Notes: a model not told the origin generated them from the sequence alone. A stretch of DNA of 64,000 nucleotides from Oxyruncus cristatus (GCA_013399855.1 VXAY01006252.1:186001-250000); one strand, 5' to 3'. Shown: positions 13,383-26,680, numbered from the stretch's first letter. Program-made: numbers and translations.

Positions 13383-13722
13383 GGGTTGCTGAGGGAAGGG
13401 TCTAGAACAAGGGAGGAGTTTGACATATAAGGGAAATTAGGGGAGGTGTGGAGTACAAACTTGGAGAGCATGGGAGGAGACAACACCAGATAGGAAAATA
13501 GGGGAGGAGATTGACTAAATATGGAAAAACTCTGCACTACGGCAAACATCAACCAATGAGAAATTAGAAATAAACTTAAGGGAAATCTGAGGGAAAAATA
13601 TTTTTAAAACTGGGGGTACATTATATGAAAAGCATGCATTAACAATTTCCAAACTAGGGGTAAACTCAGAAACCGAAGGTAGGGCTTTTTTCTTCTTCTT
13701 CTATTGGTGGTACAGTTCCTTA

Positions 13723-16700
13723 TATATTTTGATTCGGATACACAGTCTTTTTCCAAATCTCACATTGTTCAAGAGTGTTACGCTTGCTCCCGACAGCCTG
13801 AGAGTGCAAATGTGTACCTACATGTATGGGTACATCTACCACGTTAGACTACGTGGGAAATACAGCGACACTCACTGCTTTCTTTTTAAAACATACGCCC
13901 CAAAGAGGTGGAAGCAGTACCCTACTAATACCTTTTACCCTGTGGTGAAAGGTTCCCTGCTTCTACACCACAGCCATGAGGTTCACCGTAGGAAATTGTC
14001 CTTTAAGGAGGTGAGCAGCACATTAGGGCGTGCACAGCAGGTGGAGTTCGGACACCAAAGGAAGCATTTCTCCTCTGTGATTTTTGAAGGCTACACGGGA
14101 CCAGAAGTAAATGACAGGAGAAATACAGTTTGATATGGAGTAGTGAGGCAGTGGAAAGCCTCACCAGAGCAGAGGGAGATGAGCTGAAAGAATTCAGCTG
14201 TGCTTCACTTAATACTGCAATTGCAGCTACCAAGAGAATGAAAACAACTTCCTAATGACAGCATCCTCTGGAACACCTGGATTAGGCATTGGCATTTCCT
14301 GTTGCTGCTTCAGGGTTAGTGGATAAAAGGAGCAAACTGAGTTTAAAAAATGGGGATTGAAGCTGAATTTCTCCAACTCAGGTATTGTCAAAATGTCTGA
14401 GTAAAACTTCTGTTTCTTCTTACTGATCCACCTCTTTAATAGAAGGAAGATTATTCTTTTTCCTTCAGGACCAAAGATCATCTTTCAATATGTCTACCAC
14501 ATGAAGTGGAAGGAAATGTGGTTCTGCAACTTCTGCCCTCTCTACTTAGCTTGAAACTTCCTCCTCCATGAGGAGAACATGATGAATTGTATGGCTTTAG
14601 ATGTAAAAAAAAAAAAACATTAAAGACTAGGAGTCCTTTTTCTGCCTTTAAAAAAGTATTATTTGGCCCCAAGGTTCCTTGTATGTTTGCTTTGGCCCTA
14701 ATGTAAAGAAGGTAAATGAAATTAATTTCTGAGAGGAAATAATGTTGATTCTCCTTAGAAGAAAGGAAGTTACATACACTCCAAGAAGCTTTCTAGAAGC
14801 TAATTATCTCAGCAATAATAACTACTCTCTTAATGACCAGGTCTTGCTTCTGGTCATTTAGGAGAAACCTTTAATAACACTGTTCTTTGAAGAATGTTCT
14901 GTATAATTTTATCATCACAGCTGGGAATGCCTACTGGTTATTTTCAGCTCTCCTTTGAAGAGCTCCTATCTCTCCTGTGCCATTTCCTAGAGCTGTGGGA
15001 TTGCCTCATGGGGTGAACACATGAGTTTTGATGCTAGTTTAACAAATGATTACAGATACTCAGGTACTTTTGCCAGCTGTTCTTTAAAAGTATATGATTA
15101 AAAAAAAAAAAGAAAAGCACCAAACCCAAGGCTGTTTCTGATTTTCCTGCTACCAACCATCTAGTGGCATAAGTCCATCAAAATCAATCAGTTCATTTCA
15201 GTGATAGAGTGCAGACTAAAGACAGTAATTTGTTCCTTGCTTTTAACATTTCTGATACGGAAGGTATGGTGTGCTTTTGAATGAAATATAGAATGACTGA
15301 TTATTGGAGTTACTAACCAAAATGCCTCTCTGTGCGTTCACCCTTATAACTAACTTGCAAATTTAATGTTCAAAAATTAAAGTAAATTTCATTTAGCCAA
15401 ATATCTCTAGAATTTCTGTTTGACTAAAGGCAGCAGCAAGGGAGCAAATATGGTGTTTAATAGTCAAACAGAAAATTCCTAGAAAGTTCCTGTCCTATTC
15501 CTGGTAATGTCTGGTTTGCCCCAAGGTGTTGGCTCTTTTGGTTAACATTTAAGGTCTGATTTCTGACGGTGGGCATGCAAGAACAGGCTGTTTTATATAC
15601 AGAAAACCATATATAAACTTATAACCACCCCTTGACTTGTCTCAGTTACCCTCTGAAATGGCAGTAATGGAAAAGGCACAGAATTAACTGTGTGTACCCC
15701 TCTGAAAACCATACCAGCACACTGAAGAAGGAAAAATTGTATTTTTTCCAGGTTTTCTTGTACCGTCTGGAACTGACTGAGTGAGCAGAAGGACCAAGTG
15801 GTATCGTGCTTCCCATGTAAGTCAGCCTTGGGAGTAAAACCTGGGAATAAGGCATATTGGTTTGCTCTTTGTCAGTTCACTGAGCTTCAGATAAACATGG
15901 AGGAATAAATCCCATATAAATCATTGGGAAATATCTAAATATTAAGATTTCAGCTCCCTCAGTTCTTGTACTGTTTTTTTCTTTTCCTTTTTTCCTTTTT
16001 TTTTTTTTAATTCTCCTCCTATGTTTTGAAATGCATACTTAAACCATAGACTTTTCTAATTAATCTGGGTCAATGATAGCAAACTTCTGGCTGGCAGGTC
16101 AACACTGCCACCCAGCACTGTGGTACAGCAGAGGACACCATCCCCTCTGGTCCCCACCATGGTTCCTACACCTCATCCTGGCCCTGCTGCTGGGGAGGAT
16201 GAGCTCATGGGAGCAACAGCATTCACTTTATTTTAGAAGGACTTCCAAGATCAGTCTCCTTCTCAAGTGAATATTTCTATAGCTGATGCGGCCTTGTCAT
16301 GGTATTTTCTGTTTATCTACAGCTGAAAGGAGGGTGTATTAAATTACTTGGTAGCAGCTAGGATAGACAGTTCCACTTTGTCTTTATTAAATCACACGTC
16401 GCTGAAAGTTTAAACTGTTTGAGCAAAACAGTGAATCAAAGTTCAGAGCTGTTGCTCTGATCTCAGCTGAGTTATATCACTTTCACTGGGTTTCAATTAT
16501 TTGTGAAAGCAAACCCTTCAAGGCTATTACTGTGGTAAAAGGAATGGAATCCTACATTATTTTATATATGATATCTGTTTTTTTCCACTTCAAGTTCTGT
16601 TCTTTACAAAAGTCTTCAGTTTAATTGGCTTCAAAGAAGAATTTGCCTGCATTTAAGTTATCAAAACTTTAGGCAGAGCAGATAGGAGTAAACCCAATTA

Positions 16701-19700
16701 TTTATACTTTGTTTTTAGTGGACCAAAATGATGAGAATATAAAAGCAAAAAGATTAACCCAAACTCTCTAACTTTTTAAGGTCTCAAAAAACCCAAGATT
16801 AGGACTTTGAAAAGCATCCAAGTAATAAATCCACAGAACAAAACCACACAGTTTTAATAAGTTTATTACAAAGAAACACAGGAGCTGATGGGCACAGATG
16901 CTAAGGCTAAGTTGAAAAAACTTCAGCAGCCTTTCGTGTTTGTGGACTTTTAAAAATCAAGTGGTCAGATGTAATAAGCTGATGATGCAGTTTGATTCTC
17001 TGATGCCAAAACCCACTGAGGTGCTGGGGGAAGGGTACAAGAGGGGTGGGAAGAAAAATGCTCCCGTCCTCCTGCCTGGTGTCTGTAAGCAATAGGCAAA
17101 GCCTATTCTCTTCTTTGGATAAAGCAAACACTGAAAATAAGGAGACATAAATCCATCTGACTTGAGTGTTGGGAGTGAAGTTGCTGAGCACTCGGGCTCA
17201 GTGGGCTGCCAGGCAAGACCATGATGCTCTTCCCTGCCCTCAGAGAGAGGTCAGGATCTGGGTCCGTGCTGCTGGGGCAGACCTCCATGTATGGGAGACC
17301 CAATGTCCATGGGGCAGGGGATGGAGAGTGTGTCTCAGTGAGATGTAACTACCATTTTCAGATGAAAAAATCTAGATATAAATGTAAACATCCTGACCTT
17401 TACTAAGATCTTTGTCAGCAGATCTGTTCCTGGGTTTTGTTCAAAATCATAACTGCTGGCTTTTTGGGGGAGGGGGTGTGACTTTTATTCCCCTATAGCC
17501 TTTCAGATTTTGCTGAAAAGCAGAAAAGGAGATGATGCTAATTCTTCTAAATACCAATAAAGCCATTTACAGATGTTGAATAAGCTATTCTTTTGCAAAT
17601 CCACTTGAGAATTAATTTTGACCGATGACCTCACTAGGGAAAATAAACTCAGCTTTACTCTGAAATTTCTGGATGCATCTCAGGACTGACAGAAAGTACT
17701 GCTCCGGAAATCAGCAATTTTGACACAGTAATAAATGGCAGCTAGGAATAGTTTTGAGTGTAGTGCTTACTCATAAGGCTCACCATTTGCACTCACTTTT
17801 CAGAGTAATGTTTTACGTATTTGTAATAGGCTTGGATATGGTGGATATCTTGTTTTTTTGTTTTCCCTCAAACCACAGATCTCTACGATCATTTCATTTT
17901 ATGAAACAAGGGCATTAAAACTCCTTTCCATCTCTTTCTTGCATCTCTTTCTTACTACCTCTAAGAATCTGGCCATGAGACTCATAGGTAGACGAAGGAG
18001 CTATGTTCTTTTTTTCTGTGGTTGCAACCAACAAGCAACAGAGGATTTCTTTTTATCATTCCTCCTACTTCTCCTTCCATTTATTCCTTTCTCATGTTCA
18101 CACTTATTTTTGGCAATAACTAGATGGAAGAGCCTAGAAATGAGGGACCTATTCAGACCCAAGTGAGGCATCACTGAGCGTGGCATCACATTTTCCTGCA
18201 AATTTATATTTAGCCTCTGTACTTGAACATCCAGCTAAACTTACGTGGGTAGCACAAACTGACAAAGGTGTTAAATGATTGATTGGCGCAGCGGAGAAAC
18301 TTCTGTTTCATTCGTGGCCTCCACCAGCTCTACATTTTCCAGGCAGCTGGGCTGCCAATTCTCACACCTAACGGGTCAGTCCTATTTTGTCTTTCTTGAG
18401 CAAAATTCCACTGGCGTTTCCAAACTGATGCTCGCACCCAGGCATTTCCTAGCTCACTGAGCAAGGTGCTGGATGGTGAGGGACATCCAGTGTGGTATAG
18501 TCTCACCAATTATTCTTGGAGGCGCTTCTTACTGCCTTTCCAGGAAATCCTGGTGCTCCCTGACTGTCGTTGCCTTTTGACTGCTCTGTTTCATTTCTGT
18601 TTAATTCCTACTTTTCTTATAGCAACACTGATGGCAGTAATACATAGATTCCTTCTTCTGACATGTCACCATCTTTATTGGGATCTCCTGCATGGGTTAT
18701 TTCCAGGCACTGCTGCCAGCAGAGTGTTTTGGATAATGTTTTCAAGACCAAAAGTATTCGGTGCAAATCCTGGAGGCATCTGATATTACCTGCATCTCAT
18801 TGCTGAGAGATGGAAATATAAATCCAATACTATGGTGAAGATGAGGAAAATAATGGCTCCAAAGTAAGAGGAGGATGTTCTGTCTGCTCTGGTCCATTTA
18901 AGTTTGGAGTAGGCAGGGCTCTCCACCCACAGTCCATGGGCAGAGCATATGGTTGCAGATTATTAAGTTAGAATCTTTTAAGGTTGATATTTGTGAAATT
19001 AATTTTCCATCCCTGCAGCTCAGCCATTTTGGGGTTGTGCCTGTGTATCCCATCACAGCTCTATGCTGCAGCAGCAGGGAAGGAAAGCTTCAGGATTGCT
19101 GTCTAGGCATCCATTTGACTTTGGCTTATTGATTTGGGGAGAAAAATTAGGAGTGCTCAATCAGAGAAAAGATGCAATGCACCAGAGTACTTGTAATTTT
19201 GTCTGTTCCAGTTCAGACTGGGATATCTGAGATACAGAACTGTAGGGTGTGAAGACTCTAAAAAGTTTGGCAAAGTCTGGAAAAGACAGAGAGGTCAACA
19301 CATGGCTGTGCTATACTGTAGCCTTAAGTGATTTTCAAGTATTGATGGAATTAAAGGGGAGGAAACCTGCTTCCAGATTTTTTTTTTTTAAGATTTTGGA
19401 TCCACAGGATTCTACTTCTCTTATCCCCGATTTCTCTTTTGTCCTGTGCATAGAGAGACAACCTTTACCTCAGGCTACCAGTCCTGCACATGGTCTTTTC
19501 CATGCATAAACTCCTAACATCATGCAGTTCATACATGCAAAAATCATTTCTAAAATGGATTTTCAGGTGCCAACTCAATCATCTGTTTAGCCAGGTGTGA
19601 GAATCTATCAGCTGTGCACGCAGGTGTCAGTGCCTGGAAAATGACCTAGTTTACTTCTCCGTAAAGAGTTTGCACATGGGTCTGTGTCACTTTAAGTCTG

Positions 19701-20855
19701 TTTTGGGCTGTGTTTTGAGGATTTAAGTGGGATTTGGATGGTGGTCTCTGTGCTGAAGGCTCTCTGCACAGGGCAAACACTTCACAAAGCGTATGCACAG
19801 ATGGGCAAACTTGGCGGCCCCTGAGTGAAGCTGGGCTGGGGGCCCAAATCGATAATCTTGCCCCAGATGTGTCTCCTCCTAAAAAGTGTCTAGCTCTTGT
19901 CAGGCTCATTAAAAAGGTTTTGGCTGGTTTGCCTTTTTTTTTTTTTTTTTTTTGAATGAAAACATAGCATTTCTCAGGGTATCAACGGTCCCAAACTCAA
20001 ATATTTAATAAGCTCTGCTATCTAATACCTGTCTTGGCTTTGCATGAGAAACAATTGCTTGCAAAGTGTTTATCTATTCAGAGAAAATGATTAAAAGAAA
20101 ATACACAGTCCTTCATATACTATTTTTGGGCAACAAAATGAACTTGCTGCTATTTTAAATATTTCAGTATAATTTATATTAGCTATAGTACCATCAATAA
20201 GGCTGCTTGAAAATTAGGTGTCATTCTTGGCTTGAGCCACTGGGTGTGTTGTGGGACCAAATGCCATGTGCCAGAAAAAAAAAAATTAAAACCAAAACCA
20301 CCATCAAGTAGCTAAATTTATGGAGAGAGCAAGTAATATGGGCCTGAACAACACAGCTATTTTGGACAAACATGCCTCCACCTGGGGAAACCTTGAAGTT
20401 CCCCCTCCATCTTAATAGCAGCTAAGGCACAGAGGGGAGAACGGCAGCAAGCTGTAGCTGGCAGTGATGCTGTTAATCCTCCAGATAAGTAAAGCAGGGG
20501 ATGGTGGTAAGCTCTGAGGAGTAAGTGGATGGGCATTTATGTCCCCAAGTGTCAAAAGGGTGATCATTTCTCCTTTATGGGGAGACTAATATACCAAGCT
20601 CTGTCTTTCACTGATTTCTTCAGTGTCAACCTCTTCTTCACCCAGGTAGTTCTTGTCTCTACATCTTCCTGTGCAAGTCAGTTTTCCTCCAACGTGGACG
20701 ACACTGAGTACACTGTGCCAGACAAGGCCTCTCTAAGGCATTAATGCTTCCTTATCTCCACTGGAAATTCCTCCCCTGCTCCACCCCAGGAGAACATTTT
20801 GCCTCTTTCACAGCTGCATCACACTGATGGTTTCACGATCCTCCTGCGCTCTGCT
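13723..20855. other. Unique noncoding DNA with poly-T and short inverted repeats
   Basis: No gene recognised. The 134-codon frame at 13729-14133, directly beside the LTR, shows no retroviral or host motif and is of chance length. An inverted repeat at 15407-15485 is listed separately. A 20-base T run at 19934-19953 could be the tail of an old minus-strand retroposed sequence, but nothing identifiable precedes it. Confidence 0.55.
15407..15485. repeat. Imperfect inverted repeat (possible hairpin)
   Basis: TTTCTGTTTGACTA (15413-15426) pairs exactly with TAGTCAAACAGAAA (15461-15474), and CTAGAA (15407-15412) pairs with TTCCTAG (15476-15482) after a small bulge. The arms of roughly 20 bases enclose a loop of about 34 bases. 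It could be a hairpin or a worn miniature inverted-repeat element. No terminal motif of a known DNA transposon was recognised. Confidence 0.5.
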
Positions 20856-20903
20856 AAGACGATGTGAATATTGTGGGATAAGATGATGTGAATATTGTGG
20901 GAT
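20856..20903 (+). repeat. Two-copy 24-bp tandem repeat
   Basis: The unit beginning AAGACGATGTGAATATTG occupies 20856-20879 and is repeated at 20880-20903 with a single C/T difference. A perfect 16-base palindrome, ATCCCAGATCTGGGAT, lies just downstream at 20951-20966. Confidence 0.85.
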
Positions 20904-23900
20904 TTGGCAGTGCTTCCTGGCTTCTGGGTCCAAGTGCAGGTCCTGGACACATCCCAGATCTGGGATGGGATGGGATCTGGATGTGCACTTGAGGCCTTTT
21001 CCTCCTACCTGTCTGTACCATAGTTTCCATGGAAGTAAGTGCAGAAATGTTGGCCAAAAAGGAGCCTCGGTACAGTACATTTTGGCCAGGTCTCCTGTCT
21101 AGATAAGCAGTGAACAGAATCCTGGAAAACTCTGCAGCTTATATCAGTTGTTCAGACACAGACATATATATCATATTTTTTTTAGATATTTTTTCCTGTG
21201 GTGTTTAGAACAGACTCTGCTTTTCCCAGCTGATCCCATTTGACATCTGCTTTTTTTGTTCACCCCACCTGCATGACGTAAGAATATTTTGTCACTGCTT
21301 TTTCTACAGAGCAGCAAAATCCATATTTTCTTTCCATTTAATCTATTTATCTCCTGGGCATGTCCTACTCTGATATTTGTGATCTTCTCTTTTCTGAGCC
21401 TTCCTGAACAACCATCTGTTAAAATTATTCTTCCTACTTTTGTGTAACCAGTTTGCTCCACATTTTGAATAAATCTACCAGCTCTTTCTTCACACACTAT
21501 CAAATTTCAGCTACCTCTGTTGTCTAGTATGCAATCTAGGCTGACACTGTATAGCTGACTGCCTTCCTTGTACAGCAACCTCTTCATAATCCTCTGCAGG
21601 TGACAGACTGCTTCAAATGATTTCTGAATTCAACTAATTCACTGATTCCCCTCTCTTTTAAGGGTATTGACAGAAAAACTTACTGCTTTTGTAGTATCTC
21701 CAAAAACAGAGGCAATAAGGCACTAGGAAGCACAGCGATGCTGCTAAAATGTTCATGTTCTCAATGAGGAAAGTGATCTGCTCTTTGAGCTGATCCACTT
21801 ACACACTTAAAGTGTCAAGTCTAAAATTAAGATATAAATCCTTTGAGAGAAAGAGAGATGTATTGCATCATATTTGGAAGGGCGATATGTTTGGTTTCCA
21901 AAGGATCATTCTAACAAGCATACCTAATCAATTATAAATATCTGTTGCTAATACAGTTGTTTCCTTGCAGATTTATCCCATCAAGCCACAATTCTGAGCT
22001 TTTTTCTTTTCCCAAAATCTCAGAAACAATCTGGTTTTGTAGCTTTACGGTTATGTGTGTTTTTGCTGAGTTGGTGAACCTCTTTAACTTTTTAGTGTGC
22101 ACAAAAGACCCATGACACTGAGATTTATGACACAAGCCAATAAAAAAATACCTCTGCTGGAATGCTAAATATTCAGAGAGGTTAGGAAAATAACAGCCTC
22201 TATCTATATGGGGCAAACCAGTATTAATAAGCTAAAATTCCCTCAAAGATTGCTATAATTTAAAAAGTAGTTTTGCATTTCACCTTCAGAAACAGCTTGA
22301 GAACTTTTTTTTTTCTCTTCTATTCACATATTTGCTATCATAAAGACTTTTGAAATACTGCAGGGGCATTTTCAGGACTCTTCAGGCACGTGGAAGCAAG
22401 ACAGCATGTAAAATCTCATACCAGAACTCTGGACTCTTGGGTTCACCAACCCACTCGGACACTCAAGAGTAATGTAAGATCTGATCTGGGCTGTCATGAC
22501 ATCACAGAGTTTTTCCACTAGCTTGAACCCCTCAAGACATTTTACTTCTCTAAAACATTCCCTTTACTCTATTGGTAATCTGAACATTCAGATTACCAAT
22601 ACCCTGCAAATAGGTTTTGCATCAAAACTCCTGTTAAAGTCAGTGGGAGCCCTGTGACTAACCCGTCCATATAACACACTTAAAGTCTGGGGCTGGATGG
22701 CTGGCTGCTTTATATTGTATGTGGAGATCTCTTAAGAGCACTTTTTAAAACAAAGCAACAATATTTTGCTGGGAATACAAGAACTTCAACAGAATAGGCT
22801 TTTTCTTTCTTTTTCAATGGCCTCTCCTGGATCAAGCAGGCAACACTAAAGGGGTCTCAAGCTGCTTGCACTGCTTGACGGACTTAATTACCCTAAGGGA
22901 CAGAAAATGGGATCCAGCTACAAAGTTTTGGGCTCCAACCCAAATACTTAGTCTATTAAATGAGTCAGGAGGTTACGACTGAAAAGAAATAAGCCCCGCA
23001 GCAGAAGTATATTTTGCAATCTGCTGTCTTTGGAAAGGTGCTGGTGCAGGGGCAGGCTGCTGGTGAGGGGAGATGCACTGATAGCTATTGAACCAGATGG
23101 GATGGGGGGGGGGGGGAGGGAGGAAAACAGGCATTTGCAAGCTTGTTGATGAGGGCAAAAGTCTTGTTTTTCTACACCTTTAGATACTGACTTCCCCCTC
23201 CAGACACAGTTTTGGCAAGATGTGACTTGAGGCAGTAACACTTTCCTAATGGCACAGGCTGTTGAATTTCTGTGTGACGTGGCTGAGGAGCATGGGAGGT
23301 CTAGTAGCTGAGAGCAGAGGTCTAGGAGCCACTCAGTCACTTTGTCACTTAGGGCAAGTTACTTGACCTTTCTTCATGGGCTTGAGCCGTGTCAGATAAA
23401 GAAAATGGCTTGAGACCAGCATTTCATGCAACATCCGAAACCTAACCTGAAAAAAAACTTCCCTCAGTTCACTGAAGAGGTCATCTGTATCATCTTGAAA
23501 TGTCACCCACGTCAGCTGTGTGAAACACTGAAAAAAACATCAGTTCTCCTTCCAAAGTCCATCCTGTCCCTACACTTACATAGAAAACTGTTCATGAAAC
23601 ACGAGCAGTGTTAGTGGGCACAGAGTAGGTAACTGAATTGTGACTCTGCATTTGTAATTGCTGCAATTCTTGGTTAAAATCTGTTAACCTACACCCATGT
23701 AAATCTAAAACAAGATGCTGTTTCTGAAAGCACAGATCTGTGTAGATTTTTCATTTTAAATCAAATAGTTTTTGAAGCTGAAACAATATATATGATTAAG
23801 AAGCCTTCTCCTTCCAATTCATTGTCATTATTAGACTACATTAGCAGGTTGTGAACTTATTCTAAAACAGAGTATTGGAGCATTTGAATAATTATAGGCA

Positions 23901-25879
23901 TAAAAATATTTCAGTTCTTGTTTCTCTTTGCTTGCTTAGACAGCAATCACAATACAATCCTCAAATATAATTTCTACTTGGACTGCTTTCCCTCTGCTCT
24001 GACTGAAAGAGTGGATATTTACACACTGGAGCTTGTAGTTGAGACTGTTCACAGGAATCAGACAGAAATCATTTGAGGCCACTGAGTAGGTAGAAATAAC
24101 TCTTGTAATTTTATGGACATCTTTGTGAAAAAGGAAAGGATATTAGGGTTTTCACATTAAATTATCAAGTGTTAATTTGGGGGGGGGGGAAGACAAATAA
24201 AAAGGATTAAAGAATTTCCAAAGAGAAAAGGCAAATTCATTACATCTTAAGACTGGGGAAATAGGCTTCATTTCCTGAGGTCGATACACTGCTCACTTTA
24301 AAAGCAATTTTCTCTTTTTATTTATAGAGAAAGCACACTTGGTGTTCACTGCAAGGAGCACAATCAAATGGTTGAGTTGATTAATGTACTTGCTGCACCC
24401 AAATCCCTTAAAATCAAAACCCCTTACAGTCAAATAAGTGTAAAGAGCATCCTATTTCAGTGTTTGAAACAGATGCCATATGAATATGCTTATAAGCCAG
24501 CGTGACGCATTTGAGACCATTTTTAAACATGCAGTGCTTCTCCACTGGGGTTGCAACTGCAGCAGAAGAGATCATGCTGAAACATCCAGCTTGCTACAGT
24601 GCAAATAAAGGTACTACATATATGTCTTTTAAAAACACAAGAGGTTCATGGAACTTGGCTTTAAACATTTTCCATGAGCTTGAACATTAGCAATTACTAC
24701 GCAATTGAAGAACAGAGGTACTGTATACCTTGCAGTTACATAAAGCACTGCCTGTTTTATTTTTAGTAATGATCCCCATGCCTCTTTTTTGGGTTCAAAC
24801 TCTTTGTAATGATTGGAAAAATTGTGTAGGTGATGTTTTCAAATTGCTTGAAGGCTCATAAAGAATAAGTGCCTGGGGTATTTCTGCTCACAGCATGTAG
24901 GTTGCTAGAGGAGGTATGTGTCGGGGAGTCAGTGGTTTTCATACCTAAATGTTTGTTCCTTAGGCCAAGAGGAGATCAAAAGATCACCTTGCACAGACTT
25001 GTAAAACACATCACTGTGCATCTGTCAAGTATTCTGTGTCAAGACCAAAGACTTCATTTATAAGACTTCAGTCTGTATGTTAGTGTCCAGAGTATAAAAC
25101 ATGACTCCACAGGCAAAGACCCCACTGGGAAGATGACCGGAGGGATAGAGGGATTTCCTGGAGGGTTTCCTTCCACCCTTATGCTGCAGAGAAAGCTGAA
25201 AGCCAGAAGTGCTTCCCTACCTCTGTCTGGTGGGAAAATTTCTTCTGTCCCCAGACAGGTGGGATCCCAAGAAAGAGGTACTAAATGTTCAGTGGACCGT
25301 GGGGATTTCTCTGTGCTGACGAAGAGCCCTGTCCCCTGCACTCAGCACCTTGTCTCCTACTGCTGGAGGTTGCTGATGCTGGGGAGGGAAGAACAAAACA
25401 GGCTTATTTCTCAAGTAAAAATAATTCTGCTCAGCCTCAATAGAGAGCCTTCCTAAACAGGATTCCATCACAGTTGCTGCACAAATATGTAGCTGTTAAA
25501 TGTGATAGTACATTGCAATCAAAGATATTTTTCAGAGAGAAAGGGAACAAAGGTGATAAATGGAAGGGTCCTGTCTCAGGCATAACACATATAGAGACTG
25601 AAGAAATTATCCTGAAAACTGATCAAAGCATACTTTAATGTGTTGTCTGATCTTACGTCAAAGCTCACCCATCTCCTCCATAAGAGATTCTAATGTTTAA
25701 CCTCTACAGCTTTGAAGGTGTCTAGTTCAAGGCTGTGTTAGTCTAACTTTAGCTCCCAGCTGCTGTAGGGCTTTAATAGAGAAGTCTTGACAGCCTTCAA
25801 CACCAAACCTCTTGTCCATGCATATTGTGCTGTCGAGGCATTTCTTGTCTTCCTTTTATTGTGCAGAGTAAGCCACTTG
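20904..25879. other. Unique noncoding DNA, no gene recognised
   Basis: Contains a 14-base near-perfect palindrome at 22571-22600 and two G runs (13 bases at 23104-23116, 11 bases at 24179-24189). Frames of 110 codons (21171-21503 minus), 130 codons (22948-23340 minus) and 107 codons (25133-25456 plus) show no motifs I recognise and are within chance length for a 64-kb window. Confidence 0.55.
22571..22600. repeat. Perfect 14-bp inverted repeat, 2-base centre
   Basis: ATTGGTAATCTGAA (22571-22584) is followed by CA and then its exact reverse complement TTCAGATTACCAAT (22587-22600). It could extrude as a cruciform or act as a symmetric binding site. Confidence 0.85.
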
Positions 25880-26012
25880 TGGTGCCTGGAAGCGTTCAAG
25901 GCCAGGTTGGATGGGGCTTTGAGCAACCTTGTCTAGTGGTAGATCTCCCTGCCCGTGGCAGGGACGTTGGAATGAAGGTCTCTTCCAAACCAAAAAATTC
26001 CATGATTCTCTG
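25880..26012 (+). mobile_element. CR1 LINE 3' fragment
   Basis: Starting at about GTGCCTGGAAGCG, the segment runs through the conserved CR1 3' block (GTTCAAGGCCAGGTTGGATG, GGGCTTTGAGCAACC, CTGCCCGTGGCAGGG) and closes in a worn ATTCCATGATTCTCTG tail. Only about 130 bases of a multi-kilobase element remain, the usual 5'-truncated outcome of target-primed reverse transcription. It encodes only the last few residues of the ORF2 protein at most. Confidence 0.9.
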
Positions 26013-26382
26013 TTCTTCACATTCATGTGCTTTCTTTGGATGAAGTTCCTTTTGTCTATTACAAAGCGGAATGAAAGGCAGGAAAAGTGGATAAGAGCAT
26101 AGAGAGCATTAGTCCTTTTGTCTTTTTTGTGTGTAGCAAGAGGAATCATCCTTTAGATCTTTGGTTTAGCATCACCTTAGGCATACCTCTTTGGGAATGC
26201 CTGTATATTTATGCTTCCCCACCTCTTGAAGTGGACTTTCAGGATAATTTAATTTTGGGTCTTGAGTTCTCAATCAAAAAACTATCAATCATGCAAAACT
26301 GTTTTAAACATAGCAAAAAAAAAAAAATTGTTTATCAGTTCCCATGGTCAAAGTTTGGAGTTCTGCTTTATACATATTTTTC
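26013..26382. other. Short unique stretch before the gap
   Basis: AT-rich single-copy sequence. An A run near 26315-26327 is the only notable feature. No gene seen. Confidence 0.5.
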
Positions 26383-26480
26383 AGGCTTTTTTTTTTTGTC
26401 TTAAAAACCTATGATTTGCTTTCTCAGCAAAAAAAAAAAAAAAAGGAGGAGGGGAATTTAAAATTATTGTAATCTTTTCT
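26383..26480 (+). repeat. Left copy of sequence duplicated across the gap
   Basis: Order of blocks: a T run, CTTAAAAACCTAT, a short TTTGCTTTCTCAGC segment, a long A run, GGAGG-type purines, GGAATTTAA, and ATTATTGTAATC just before the Ns. The same order recurs immediately after the gap at 26681-26780 with small differences concentrated in homopolymers. Confidence 0.8.
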
Positions 26481-26680
26481 NNNNNNNNNNNNNNNNNNNN
26501 NNNNNNNNNNNNNNNNNNNNNNNNNNNNNNNNNNNNNNNNNNNNNNNNNNNNNNNNNNNNNNNNNNNNNNNNNNNNNNNNNNNNNNNNNNNNNNNNNNNN
26601 NNNNNNNNNNNNNNNNNNNNNNNNNNNNNNNNNNNNNNNNNNNNNNNNNNNNNNNNNNNNNNNNNNNNNNNNNNNNNNNN
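26481..26680. other. Assembly gap (200 N)
   Basis: Exactly 200 unknown bases. Any reading frame crossing it, such as the minus-strand frame 26381-26818, is an artefact. Confidence 0.99.

Larger units (their letters stand above)
13211..13714 (-). mobile_element. Solo LTR-like endogenous retrovirus relic
   Basis: Read on the minus strand, the segment begins TGTACCACC near 13714, carries a TATATAA box at 13376-13382, then an AATAAA polyadenylation signal at 13288-13293 about 85 bases further, and ends in a short CpG-rich stretch (13223-13240, CCGCGCGCGACA). That order is U3-R-U5 of a retroviral LTR, about 490-505 bases long, a normal LTR size. The U3 part contains three copies of GGGAGGAG on the plus strand (13411, 13472, 13502), possibly old enhancer repeats. 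No gag, pol or env was seen beside it, so it is probably a solo LTR. An 8-base direct repeat, GTTCCTTA, sits at 13203-13210 and 13715-13722. ERV target duplications are usually 4-6 bases, and 12 bases lie between the left copy and the TG end at 13223, so the exact boundary is uncertain. Class not assigned. Confidence 0.65.

Noticed and set aside
19934..19953. 20-base T run as a possible retrocopy tail
   Set aside because: No identifiable retroposed gene or SINE body adjoins it on the downstream side.
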